DNA from: JAOSJL01 sp963704035
Lineage (GTDB): Bacteria > Actinomycetota > Acidimicrobiia > IMCC26256 > JAOSJL01
Assembly: GCA_963704035.1 (NCBI GenBank)
Contig: CAVPGR010000004.1
Location: forward strand, 1,550,001-1,614,000
Direction of reading: 5' to 3'
Length of the DNA stretch: 64,000 bases
The notes beneath the pieces were generated by a model, which did not search any database, was not told the DNA's origin, and saw only the letters and a list, made by a program, of their open reading frames with translations. This document shows positions 1 to 8,904 of the stretch, piece by piece; position 1 is the stretch's first letter, and each line of letters opens with the position of its first letter. Made by a program: the position numbers and the translations under genes.

Positions 1-604
1 CGTCGCGAACATCGAGAAAATCGCGCTCCGCGTCGAGATTCCCGACGCGCAGTTCCGTGGAACCGTCGGACTCTGCCTTCGCGATTCTGCGCGCCAGCGC
101 GGGAACGACGAAGCGATCGGGCTGCCCCGGACCGGTGTGGTTGAACGCGCGGACACGGATCGTGGCGAGTCCGTCGCCCAGCCAGGTCTGGAGCGCGAGC
201 AGATCGGCCGCCGCCTTGCTCGCCCCGTACGGCGTGACCGGGCGTAACGGTGTGTCCTCGTCGATCGGACCGTCATGCACCCCGTACGCGTCGGCGCTGG
301 CGACGACCAGCACGCGCTCCACGCCGAGGTCGACAGCTGCACGCATGACCGTGAGTGTGCCGCCGGCGTTGACCCGCAGGACCTCGGCGGGATCGGCGAA
401 CGACTCGCCGATGTGGCTCAGCGCCGCGAGGTGGTAGATGACGTCGGGCCGGGCGTCACTCACGGCACCGCGCACCGCGCCAGGATCGGTGACGTCCACA
501 CCCGAGCTCACGTCGACGCCGACGACATCGTCGCCTTCGGTGCGGAGGTGCTCGATCAGATGTCGACCGACGAAACCTCCCGATCCCGTGATCAGTGTCC
601 TCAC
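1..604 (-). CDS. GDP-6-deoxy-D-mannose reductase-like SDR epimerase (partial)
   Basis: Extended short-chain dehydrogenase, cut by the window start; the 201 N-terminal residues are present. The Rossmann glycine motif GSGGFVG lies at residues 7-13 and the catalytic pair YGASK at 126-130. The stretch FNHTGPGQ (about 154-161) followed by RDFLDV is typical of GDP-mannose 4,6-dehydratase and GDP-4-keto-6-deoxy-mannose reductase (Rmd) proteins, and the N-terminus resembles Rmd most. It would make a GDP-6-deoxyhexose such as GDP-rhamnose for glycan synthesis. The GTG start at 604 overlaps the TGA of the upstream glycosyltransferase (GTGA, 601-604), so it is translationally coupled as the last visible gene of a glycosyltransferase operon. 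Exact sugar specificity cannot be read from the fragment. Confidence 0.8.
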   Translation of the reverse strand, partial: MRTLITGSGGFVGRHLIEHLRTEGDDVVGVDVSSGVDVTDPGAVRGAVSDARPDVIYHLAALSHIGESFADPAEVLRVNAGGTLTVMRAAVDLGVERVLVVASADAYGVHDGPIDEDTPLRPVTPYGASKAAADLLALQTWLGDGLATIRVRAFNHTGPGQPDRFVVPALARRIAKAESDGSTELRVGNLDAERDFLDVRD

Positions 605-1734
605 GCCGCCGAGACTTCCGTGCTGTCGACCGCATGCCGGTACGCCTCGACGTGCGCCGCCGCGCTCGCTTCCCATGTGTAGTTCGCTGAAACCCGTGGC
701 CCGCGCGCCCGAAGCTCCGCCGCCCGTGAGGAGTCGTCGAGGCAGACCTCGAGGGCCGTGGCCAGACCGCGGGGGTTGTGAGTGTCCACGAGCAACGCGG
801 CGTCGCCGGCGACCTCGGCCATGGCAGTGCCCCGTGTGGTGACGGTCGGCGCCGCACAGGCGAGAGACTCCAGAACGGGGAGACCGAAACCCTCTTCGAG
901 CGACGGATAGGCGACCGCAGCCGCGCGGCGGTAGAGAGCAGGTAACACCCCGTCATCGACGTACCCCGGTCGCAGGATCCGGGTCGTCACGCCGCTGTTC
1001 TCGACCGCCGTCTGCACGGCCTTGCTGCCCCAGCCGTCACCACCGGCGAGGACCAATCGCAGGTGGGGTCGTTGCGCTGCGACGCGCGCGAAGGCGTCGA
1101 CGAGACAGGGGAGGTCCTTACGCGGCTCGAGTGTTCCGGCGAAGGCGATGTACGGCGGTTGTACGCCGATGCCTCGCAACACCGCCAGGTCGGCCGGTTC
1201 GTCGTCGTGAGGCCGGAACCGATGGTGGTCGACCCCGTGGGGGATGGTGGTGACATCCGCGACGTCCCCGACGATCTCGTGCAGGCGGCGGCTCGTGACT
1301 GCGGACGGCGTCACGAGGACCCGCGCCCGGTCGGCTGATCGACGGATCGCGCGGCGGAAGAACAGCACTTTGGTGCGCTCGTGCCATTCCGGATGGTCAA
1401 AGAACGTCAGATCGTGAACGGTGACCACTCCAGGCGGCGCCGATCGGTACCACGGCATCGTGTAGTGGGGGCCGTGCCACACGTCGATCCGGGCTTCACC
1501 GGATGGACGGACGACCTGCTCCGCCGCGAGTCGAAGTGCACGGAGGTTCGGCAGGAGCGCGTGCACAACGGCGGTCGGAGCAGTGCGCGTCCATCGGGGT
1601 CCGTCTGCGGAGCGAGCGAGGAGCTCGAGGTCGACGTCGTCCCGCTCCCCGAGATGACGGGCCAGATTCAGCGTGTAGACGCCGGCGCCGACAGGCTGTT
1701 CCGGAACAGCGGAGACATCGAGAAGGACGCGCAC
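601..1734 (-). CDS. Glycosyltransferase family 4
   Basis: Intact 377-residue GT-B enzyme, likely transferring a sugar from a nucleotide donor during assembly of a surface polysaccharide on the cytoplasmic face. The N-terminus MRVLLDVSAVPEQPVGAGVY has the glycine loop of GT4 acceptor domains. The donor domain shows FAGTLEPRKDLP (about 196-207) and the E-x7-E motif in SLEEGFGLPVLESLA. The GTG start at 1734 lies 9 bp downstream of the previous gene's stop, and the 3' end overlaps the epimerase start. It is one of three successive GT4 genes with the same HDL and P-H-G motifs, suggesting an origin by duplication. Confidence 0.85.
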   Translation of the reverse strand: MRVLLDVSAVPEQPVGAGVYTLNLARHLGERDDVDLELLARSADGPRWTRTAPTAVVHALLPNLRALRLAAEQVVRPSGEARIDVWHGPHYTMPWYRSAPPGVVTVHDLTFFDHPEWHERTKVLFFRRAIRRSADRARVLVTPSAVTSRRLHEIVGDVADVTTIPHGVDHHRFRPHDDEPADLAVLRGIGVQPPYIAFAGTLEPRKDLPCLVDAFARVAAQRPHLRLVLAGGDGWGSKAVQTAVENSGVTTRILRPGYVDDGVLPALYRRAAAVAYPSLEEGFGLPVLESLACAAPTVTTRGTAMAEVAGDAALLVDTHNPRGLATALEVCLDDSSRAAELRARGPRVSANYTWEASAAAHVEAYRHAVDSTEVSAA

Positions 1735-1743
1735 CCGGCGAGT

Positions 1744-2816
1744 CTACGAGTGCTCCGCGAGCGCAGCCCGATACGCGTCCACGTGTATCGCTGCCGAGCG
1801 CTCCCACGTGAACGTCGAGGCCTGCTCGAGTCCGGCGGTGGCGAGCTCGCGGCGACGATCAGGGTCATCCAGCAGTTCGGCGATGGTGTCGCGCCACGCC
1901 TGCACGTCGCCGGGCTCGAGAAGGATCCCCGCGTCACCGACAACCTCCGGGAGACTCGTCGTGTTCGACGCCACGACCGGACATCCGCGCGCCATGGCTT
2001 CGAGGGCCGGAAAACCGAAGCCCTCGTACGTGCTCGGCACGACCGTCAAGAGTGCGTGGCGGTACAGGGCGTCGAGAGCCTCACGCGTGACAGCACCGAG
2101 CCGACGCACCCTCGAGCGGTCGAGTCCCTCGACGCGTCCCCAGCCGGGCGGCCCGGCGATCACGAGCGTCGGCGCATCGCCTCCGGGAAGCGATCCGACC
2201 GCGGCGGCGACGACGTCGAATCCCTTGCGCGGTTCGACGGTCCCCACCGCCAACACGAACGGCCCGTCGATCCCGTCGATTCCGTCGATTCCGTGATTCG
2301 TGACGGTCGGCGGACCCCCGCCGTGTCCGCGCCGTGAGGGGCGACGTGGATCCTGTGCGTCTCGAAACCGGCCTCGAGGAGGCCGTCGCGCGTGAATTCC
2401 GACGGCGTGAGAACCGCGGCGGCGTGCTTCCGGGCGAGGGTCAGGCCCCGCTCGTGGAAGGCCCGACCGCGCCGGGTGAACGAATCGGGTTGGGCGCGGA
2501 ACGCCAGATCGTGAACGGTCACCACCAGGGGATCAGCGGGGGGAACCGCCAGGCTGGGAGCGTGGATCAGGTCGACGGGGGCGCCGGGCAGGCGGACCCG
2601 CGGCCTCCGGAACCGGTGCCACGCCTCGTAGCGCCAGCGACCCCGCGGAGATCCGAGATCGACGAATCGCTCCGGAACCTGTGCGGGTCTGCCCGCCCCG
2701 AACGGGACGACGTCGACCCCGGCATCGGGAAGGGCGTCGAGCAGGGCCTCGACGTACCGGCCGATCCCTCCGGGTACCGGTTGAGCCAGTTGCCCGGCGT
2801 GCAGCCCGATCCTCAC
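1744..2816 (-). CDS. Glycosyltransferase family 4 (one frameshift)
   Basis: GT4 enzyme of about 355 residues in two frames. The N-terminal part starts at a GTG at 2816 (RIGLHAGQLAQPVPGGIGRY) and runs to HVAPHGADTAG. The frame then changes near a run of five C at about 2312-2316, and the donor domain continues as PFVLAVGTVEPRKGFDV with the E-x7-E region STYEGFGFPALEAMA. Just after the break, three 9-bp repeats encode Gly-Ile-Asp three times. Start and stop overlap or abut the neighbouring GT genes, so it is part of the same operon. The break looks like a homopolymer sequencing error because both halves are full-strength GT4 sequence. Confidence 0.75.
2265..2291. repeat. Three 9-bp tandem repeats inside a GT4 gene
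   Basis: Three consecutive copies of a CGTCGATYC unit, followed by a fourth partial copy. On the minus strand they encode Gly-Ile-Asp repeats in the linker between the acceptor and donor domains of the glycosyltransferase. The tract lies about 25 bp from the frame break of that gene. It could be a slippage-prone linker; its length in the true genome is uncertain. Confidence 0.6.
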
Positions 2817-3914
2817 GCCATCTCCTCGTAGAGCTGCGCGAACGCCTCGGCGGTCGCGTCCCAGGTGTAGCGGGCGACCCGCTCGTGTCCCGCGGCCACC
2901 AGACGTTCGCGCAGCGCGGTGTCGTCGATCGTCTCGTGGAGCGCTCGCGCAAGATCGGCCACGTCCAGCGGATCCGTGAAGACGGCGGCGTCGCCCAGGA
3001 CCTCGGGAAGGGCACCGGCGTCGCCCGCCACCACGGGGATTCCGTGCTGTATCGCCTCGAGTGGCGGGAAACCGAATCCCTCGTAGATCGAGGGGTAGGC
3101 AAACGCCGTCGCCCCGGCCAGCAGGTCGGCCCTCTGGGAACCGCTGACCCACCCGAGGCGGCGAATGCGCTCGCGGGCGTGCGCTGTCGCAATGGCGTTG
3201 TCCAACGCCCCGGCTCCCCAGCCGTCGGGGCCCGCGATGACGAGTTGCACGTCGGAGTCGTCCCCGGCGAGCTCATCGAAGGCCCTGGACGAGCACCGGC
3301 AGGTTCTTGCGCGGCTCCACCGTGCCGAGAGCGAGGACGATATCGGGTGGTGCGGGCCAGCGCGTGTCCGGCTGTGGGATCACCCGCTGTCGGAGCGGCG
3401 ACGCCGGGAGGAATGCGTACGATCTCGTCGAGCGGAACACCGAACTCGTCGGAGACCTCGTGGGCCACGAACGACGTCGTCGTGTGGACGCGGGCTCCAT
3501 CGTCGAGGGCACGGCGGATGGCGTCGGGGTAGCGCAGAGTGTCCGGGGTGCACATCTCGGGGAATCGCAGTGCGGTGAGGTCGTGAACGGTGACGACCGT
3601 CGGTTGACGAACCGGTGGCGCCACGAAGTTCGTGGCGTGCACGACGTCGACGGGCCCCGTCCAACGCTCGATGCGGGGGTGGCTGACATGGCGCCACAAC
3701 GTATGGGCCGCGCGCGCCGGAATCGGTGCAGCACCCGCGCGCACGCGGTCGGGAAGCTGTCGTCCATGCCGTGTCGTCCGCGTAGCGTGACCGCGTAGGC
3801 CGTGAGGTCGAGTCCGCCGTGCGCCGACAGTGCCCGAATCAGGCCGTCGACGAGGCGCGCGACACCCGTGCGTACACCGAGCAGCGGTGTGCCGTCGAGG
3901 GCGACCTTGAGCAC
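2813..3914 (-). CDS. Glycosyltransferase family 4 (about three frameshifts)
   Basis: Third GT4 gene of the operon, readable only by joining frames. It starts with VALDGTPLLGVRTGVARLVD (GTG near 3914). It changes frame near 3750, continues with PVDVVHATNFVAPP and VVTVHDLTALRFP, and changes again near 3390. The donor domain follows with VLALGTVEPRKNLPVLV, a last shift near 3275, then VIAGPDGWGAGALDN and YEGFGFPPLEAIQHG. The stop TGA at 2813-2815 overlaps the GTG of the next gene. Domain content is complete for the family (about 365 residues), so the gene is probably intact in the organism and the breaks are sequence errors. Confidence 0.7.
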
Positions 3915-4117
3915 GGCGCACAGTAACCCGAGCCCCGTGTTCCGTATCCGACCTGCTTGTCCGGCGGCCACGCCTCACAAACACGACAGACCGGACACCT
4001 ATCGGGCTGTTCGGCTCCAGATGACCACGGATTGTGTCGACAACGCGCGAGAATCTCCGGAGGCGGAGCTCTCCGAAGCCGGCAGCCCACGGGTCCGGCC
4101 ACCAATCAAGGCAGGTC

Positions 4118-5858
4118 ATGCGTCGACTCTGGTTGCTTCCCGCGCTCGTTCTTGCGTTCGCCGCCGTTCCGTACGCCGCGCAGGATCCCGGCGACACCGT
4201 ATCCCGAGGCCACGGTCGACGATGTCCCGCTGACCGACGATGCGGACGGCACCGTCGAACCCGGGTGGGGAGTGGAGATCGACACCGACACCGACATGGT
4301 CGGTGTCCGCTGGGACGGCGACGCCGAGGCCACCTTCACGGTCGAAGCCCGCGACGACGACGGCAACTGGACGCCCGCGGTGGAAGCTCCACCCGTCGAC
4401 GGCGGACCGGATGCAGGGTCGCCCGACGCGATCCATGCGGAGTCCGTTCTCGGCGATTCACGCACCACCGACCCGGTGTGGGTGGGGGATGCCACCGCTG
4501 TGCGTGTGCGCCTCGCCGACGGCGAAGCGAGTGACGTCGAGCTCATCGACGTCGACTCGCCCGAGGCGACCTATCCGGAGGGAAGTGCCGGTGCGATTCC
4601 ACCGCAGCCGACGATCCGGTCGCGTGCCTCGTGGGGCGCCGACGGCCCCGATCTGTTCGATGTCCAAGGCGCCGTCGGTGGATTTCGCCGTCGTTCACCA
4701 CACCGTCAGCACCAACACCTACAGCGACGGCGGTGCGGTGGTCCGCGGGATTCAGGCCTTCCACCAAGGAGGTAACGGCTGGTGCGACATCGGCTACAAC
4801 TTCCTCGTCGACAGGTTCGGCAACGTCTACGAGGGACGTGCCGGTGGCATCACTTCCACCACCGTCGGGTGCACACGCCGCTCCGTTCAACACGCGATCG
4901 ACGGGGATCGCCCTCATCGGCAACCACGTGTCCGCAGGAGTGCCCAGCGCCACGCGCACGGGCCTCCGCAACATCCTGGCCTGGAAGCTCGGCTACCACG
5001 GCGTGAACGCGGCCGGGTACACCAGCGCCAACGGACAGACGATCAGAACCATCATCGGCCACCGCGACGTGAACCAGACCGAATGTCCCGGTGGGCAGGC
5101 ATATGCGCTGCTCCCGCAGTTGCGCAGCGAGGTGGCGTACATCATCGGGTTGTACCAACAGCGGAAAGGCTCTCGAGGAGAACTCCAACGGCGGCTGGTA
5201 CGGGCTCGACGGTAGCGGGAACCGTGTCGGCCGTTTTCGCCCCTCACTACGGCGATCCGAACTTCAACTGGGACATCGCCCGTGACATCGCCGTGATGCC
5301 CGACGGCAAGGGCTACATCGTTCTCGACGGTTTCGGCGGTCTCCACAAGTTCGGCTCCGCCGCCCAGGGGACGATGAAGAACCTCTGGGGTCCCTACTGG
5401 GCGGGATGGGACATCGCGCGTGATGTCGCCATCACTCCCGACGGCAAGGGCCTCATCGTGCTCGACGGGTGGGGAGGTCTGCATCCCCGAGGGAATGCAC
5501 CCGTCGTGGCCGGTGCGTACTGGATCGGCTGGGACATCGCGAAGGACGTCGAGATCGACGACAACCGCGGGGTGTACATCCTCGACGGCTGGGGTGGTGT
5601 TCGCGCCCGCAACGGCGGAGGAAACTACGGCGCCGACTACTGGCCCGGGTGGGACCTCGCCGAAGACCTCACCGTGAAGGACAACGGGAGTGGCTACGCC
5701 ACTCTCGACGCCTGGGGTGGCATCCACCCCCGTGGCAACATGCCCGGCGGGAACCTCGGATGGCAGCCCATCGACCAGTGGCGCGGGCTCTTCTACTCGG
5801 AATCGGGTGACTGGTACCTCGGGATGAAGAAGCGACAACACCGGGCCAGCAGGGCTGA
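4118..5858 (+). CDS. Secreted N-acetylmuramoyl-L-alanine amidase (PGRP) with DGWGGLH propeller (frameshifted)
   Basis: Exported wall hydrolase. A signal peptide starts at ATG 4118 (MRRLWLLPALVLAFAAVPYA). An acidic beta-rich region follows, then an Amidase_2/PGRP domain with zinc ligands in VVHHTVSTN, the substrate-loop NFLVDRFGNVYEGR, and IGHRDVNQTECPG. It should cleave the MurNAc-L-Ala bond of peptidoglycan. The C-terminal 210 residues (about 5190-5830) hold a half unit, four WDIARD...LDGWGGLH units and a closing half unit. Frame breaks lie near 4190, 4670, 4880 and 5200. The final stop is not certain: the repeat frame runs on, and 5858 is the nearest stop in another frame. Divergent from the GT operon across 203 bp. 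Confidence 0.75.
5190..5829 (+). repeat. DGWGGLH beta-propeller repeat domain (amidase copy)
   Basis: A half unit (GGWYGLDGSG) is followed by four units of about 45 residues, each with a W-D-[IL]-A core, a PDG turn, and LDGWGGLH or a close variant. A closing half unit ends in SGDWYLG. Blade 1 carries GSAAQGTMKNL, nearly identical to the CAP and glucosaminidase copies. The half-plus-half arrangement predicts a five-bladed propeller closed by pairing of the two ends. Confidence 0.7.
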
Positions 5859-5919
5859 CGGAGCCTTCCTGCTGCGGTCGCAGGCCCGCGGCGCCTGGTT
5901 CTCTTTTCCTCGCCTCGGG

Positions 5920-7293
5920 TTACAACTCGAGGGGTTCGTGCTCCAGCGCGTCGACGAGCGCCTGGGAGTCCTTCGGCGCGTAGGTGCGCAGACGGGCGAT
6001 GACGAAACTTCCCATCACCGCGACCGCTACCGCTGCACCTGCGACGAAGCCGAGCTCCGCACGCAGGAAGAGTGGATCGACGAGCGCCGTCACGACGACG
6101 AACGTGACCACGCCGGCCATCCAGCCGAAGGCCGCACGACTGTGGCGGACGAGCGCGATGAGCGCCTGGGCGAGCGTCATGGCGGCGATGAAGAGACAGC
6201 TGCCGAGTGCCAGGAGCGCGAGGTCCTGGCGGTCGAGCGTTGCGGAGAACTCCTCGCCGAAGAGCACGCCGACGGCCCACGGTCCGATGGCGTACGAGGC
6301 GCCCACGCCGAGGACAGTGACGGCGACGACCAGGAGCAGTAACTGGCGCAGGCCCGCCTTGAACTCGGTGTGTTTCCCCGCCCCGGCCAGACCGGCGAGT
6401 TTCGGAAGCAAAGCCGCCTGCACGGCCTGGAACAGGAGAATGGGAACGCGCGTGAGCAACGACGCGGTGAAGAACTGCCCTGCCCTGTCGGTTTCACCGG
6501 GTCCCGCCAGGAGGTTGACCGCCACGATGGCGGCATACGCGAGCGTCTGTGCGAGCACGGATCCGGCGAGGAGCCAGCCCAGGTGTGTCGAGAGCTCCGA
6601 CCACGGAGCTTCGGGCCCCGGGGTCACGAGGCCATGCTGACCCCACAGCGCGACCAGAGTGGCCGCGGCCGGCGCCAGGCCCAGAACGAGCCCGTACGGC
6701 CCGGCGAAGCTGACTCCGATGACAGCGAGGACGACGCAACCCAGAAGGCGGAGAATGCCTTCGGATCCGAGAAGAAGTCCGTAGGCGCCGAACCTGCTGT
6801 TGCCCGACAGTGTGCCGCGGGTCAAGTGCTGTGCGTAGAAGGCGAAGATCCCGAGAACGAGCCCGACGAGCAGCATCACTTCGCCCTCGAGGAGGTGATC
6901 GAGGAGGAAGGGAGCAGCAGCGATCGCCCCGATCGCGAGCACGGCGGCGACGATCGCCCCCAACGCGACGGCTCGTCTCACGAGTGGTCCACCACCGAGA
7001 CCGCGGGCACGGCGGTCGGCCAGAGCGCGGGCGACCTCCTGTTCGAGGGGCAGGAAGAAGCCGGGACCGAGGATGAAGATCAGGGCCCACAACCCCGAGA
7101 GGCCGGCGGTCTCCTCGGTGCCGAGTGCCCGGGCGGAGATGACGATGAAGCCGTAGGCGGCGATACCGGCCGTGACGAGCCCGCCCCCGACGGTCAGTGT
7201 TCCCTCGGGAAGGCCGATCTTCGTTTCGGCCTTCTTGTCGACCTTCTTCTGCCGTGTAGCGGCCTCGCTCGTGTCTGGCCGCTCGCTACCCAC
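5920..7293 (-). CDS. Wzx/MATE-like polysaccharide flippase
   Basis: 457-residue polytopic membrane protein with about 12-14 hydrophobic segments and a charged, lysine-rich N-terminal tail (residues 1-28). Size and segment pattern fit the multidrug/oligosaccharidyl-lipid/polysaccharide exporter superfamily, whose members flip undecaprenyl-linked sugars across the membrane. It overlaps the downstream methyltransferase by 8 bp (start at 7293 inside the end of that gene), so the two are coupled. Context among glycosyltransferases supports a lipid-linked glycan substrate. The sequence has no strict signature motif, so the family call rests on topology and context. Confidence 0.7.
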   Translation of the reverse strand: MGSERPDTSEAATRQKKVDKKAETKIGLPEGTLTVGGGLVTAGIAAYGFIVISARALGTEETAGLSGLWALIFILGPGFFLPLEQEVARALADRRARGLGGGPLVRRAVALGAIVAAVLAIGAIAAAPFLLDHLLEGEVMLLVGLVLGIFAFYAQHLTRGTLSGNSRFGAYGLLLGSEGILRLLGCVVLAVIGVSFAGPYGLVLGLAPAAATLVALWGQHGLVTPGPEAPWSELSTHLGWLLAGSVLAQTLAYAAIVAVNLLAGPGETDRAGQFFTASLLTRVPILLFQAVQAALLPKLAGLAGAGKHTEFKAGLRQLLLLVVAVTVLGVGASYAIGPWAVGVLFGEEFSATLDRQDLALLALGSCLFIAAMTLAQALIALVRHSRAAFGWMAGVVTFVVVTALVDPLFLRAELGFVAGAAVAVAVMGSFVIARLRTYAPKDSQALVDALEHEPLEL

Positions 7294-7894
7294 GGTGCGC
7301 TCCTACCACGGTCCACGGGAAGGGCTGAACCGTGCGCTCGACCCGGAGTTCGCGGCCCACGAACGCGCTGAAGCCGCGCGTGCTCCAGTGGTTGACGTGG
7401 CCGGGAGTGTTGCCGAGGTTGCGCCAGTACTTGCCTCGCGCCATGTTGGCGACTCGCCAGATCGGCTCGCGTGGCACCGACACGACGACAGCACCGCGCG
7501 CGACGCGGGCGATCTCGTAGAGAGCACCATCGGGATCTTCGACATGTTCCAACACCTCGATCGCGAGCACGAGGTCGAAGGCCTGGTCGGGGAACGGGAG
7601 GTGTGTGGCATCGCCGTGGGTAGCGTTCGCGTCGAGCGAGCGCCATTCGCCGACGAGCTCGGGATCTGGCAGATCGAGAATCGTGATTCGCGCCTCGGGA
7701 TACCGCGCGGCGAGTGTCCGGGCGATCTCACCCTCTCCGGCGCCCACTTCGAGGATACGTTCGGGGGCCACACGCGGAAGTGTGGAGTCGAGGGCACGGA
7801 AGAAACCCTGCATGAGGCGGCGCTCGATCGGGTTGCGACTCGCGTACTTGTCGTAGATGTTGCCGGTCGGGGCATCCGCCACCTGGGTGCTCAT
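7286..7894 (-). CDS. Class I SAM-dependent methyltransferase
   Basis: 202-residue methyltransferase with motif I ILEVGAGEGEIA near residue 43 and a post-motif acidic residue in ITILDLPDP. AIEVLEHVEDPDGALYEI matches the motif II region of ubiE/Methyltransf_11 proteins. ATG at 7894 lies 4 bp after the stop of the preceding GT2 gene. The likely role is methylation of a sugar or lipid-linked intermediate in the glycan pathway; the substrate cannot be deduced. Intact. Confidence 0.8.
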   Translation of the reverse strand: MSTQVADAPTGNIYDKYASRNPIERRLMQGFFRALDSTLPRVAPERILEVGAGEGEIARTLAARYPEARITILDLPDPELVGEWRSLDANATHGDATHLPFPDQAFDLVLAIEVLEHVEDPDGALYEIARVARGAVVVSVPREPIWRVANMARGKYWRNLGNTPGHVNHWSTRGFSAFVGRELRVERTVQPFPWTVVGAHRG

Positions 7895-7898
7895 CGGC

Positions 7899-8800
7899 TC
7901 AGACCTCGGCCGGTTCCACGAACTCCCGCGGCTTGCTCAGGCGTACGAAGAGGTCCGCCAGGAGACCGATGGCGAATACCTGAAACGAGGCGAAGAGGAT
8001 CAGCAGCGTGTTGGCGGAGAGGCGGAAGTCTTTGTCGATCCAGTCGTAGGTGAGCTTCCCGAGGCCGAGGAGCAGGAGCACGACGCCCAGGGGCATGAAT
8101 ATCCGCAGTGGGTTGTAGGACAGGACGAGGCGGACCACCTGTGTGAGGTAGCGGCGGGTGTCGGACCACCAGTGGAACTTGGAGCTTCCGGCGCGCTCTG
8201 CGTACTCGATCGGCACGTACTTCACCGAGTAGCCGTTGGCGAGGAAGGCCATGGTGATGGTCGTGACACACGAGAACCCGGGAGGAAGCAGGTGGAGGTA
8301 CTGGGCCGCCACGTCGCGGCGGAAGACCCGCAGCCCCGAGTTCAGGTCGGGGATCTTCGTCTCGGCGAGGTAGCCGGCCAGTTTGCGGATGAACCACTTC
8401 GCCGGCACACGGAAGAACTTGGCGGTGCCCTGCTCGGTGGTTCGCGCTCCCACGACCTGGTCGTAGCCGTCGAGTTCCGCCACGAGCTCGGGTATCCGCT
8501 CGTTCGGGTACGTCATGTCGGCATCGGTCCATGCCACGACGCGACCCCGGGCGGCGTTGGTTCCCGCGCGCGTCGGGCTGATCCCGACCCTCGGTTCTGG
8601 GCGAAGCTCAGCAGACGGATGTCGTCGATGTCGGTGAGTTGCTCGCCGGACCCGTCGTCGGATCCGTCGTCCACCACGATGATCTCGTAGGAGTAGGGCG
8701 AGGCCTCGAGCGCGGCCCTGATCCGGTCGATCTCGTCGCGCAGGTGCCCCTTCTCGTTGTAGACGGGCAGCACGACGCTGACGTCGAGTTCTTCGGGCAT
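7899..8800 (-). CDS. GT2 polyprenyl-phosphate glycosyltransferase (one frameshift)
   Basis: DPM1/GtrB-type GT2 enzyme. The GT-A core starts with VSVVLPVYNEKGHLRDEI and IIVVDDGSDDGSGE. The frame changes near 8580, and the metal-binding TDADMTYPNER follows. Two C-terminal transmembrane segments (about residues 225-285) anchor it, as in dolichol- or undecaprenyl-phosphate sugar transferases. It would make a polyprenyl-phosphate sugar used by a GT-C enzyme such as the large membrane protein next to it. ATG at 8800. Confidence 0.78.
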
Positions 8801-8904
8801 CGAGCGGCCTCACCGGCGGGCGACAGGGAGTCGGGGGCGAGCCGGGGGTCACCGGGCGCGCACGGGCAGGATACCGGACCTCTCCGTCGGGTCACGAAGG
8901 GTCG

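Noticed and set aside
5860..6342. Continuation of the amidase frame through the flippase gene
   Set aside because: The propeller closes by about 5830. The remaining frame is charged antisense of a clear membrane protein, so a frame error near the true stop is more likely.
5920..7293. Drug-efflux MATE transporter
   Set aside because: Topology fits, but the gene lies in a glycan operon coupled to a methyltransferase, so the polysaccharide branch is preferred.
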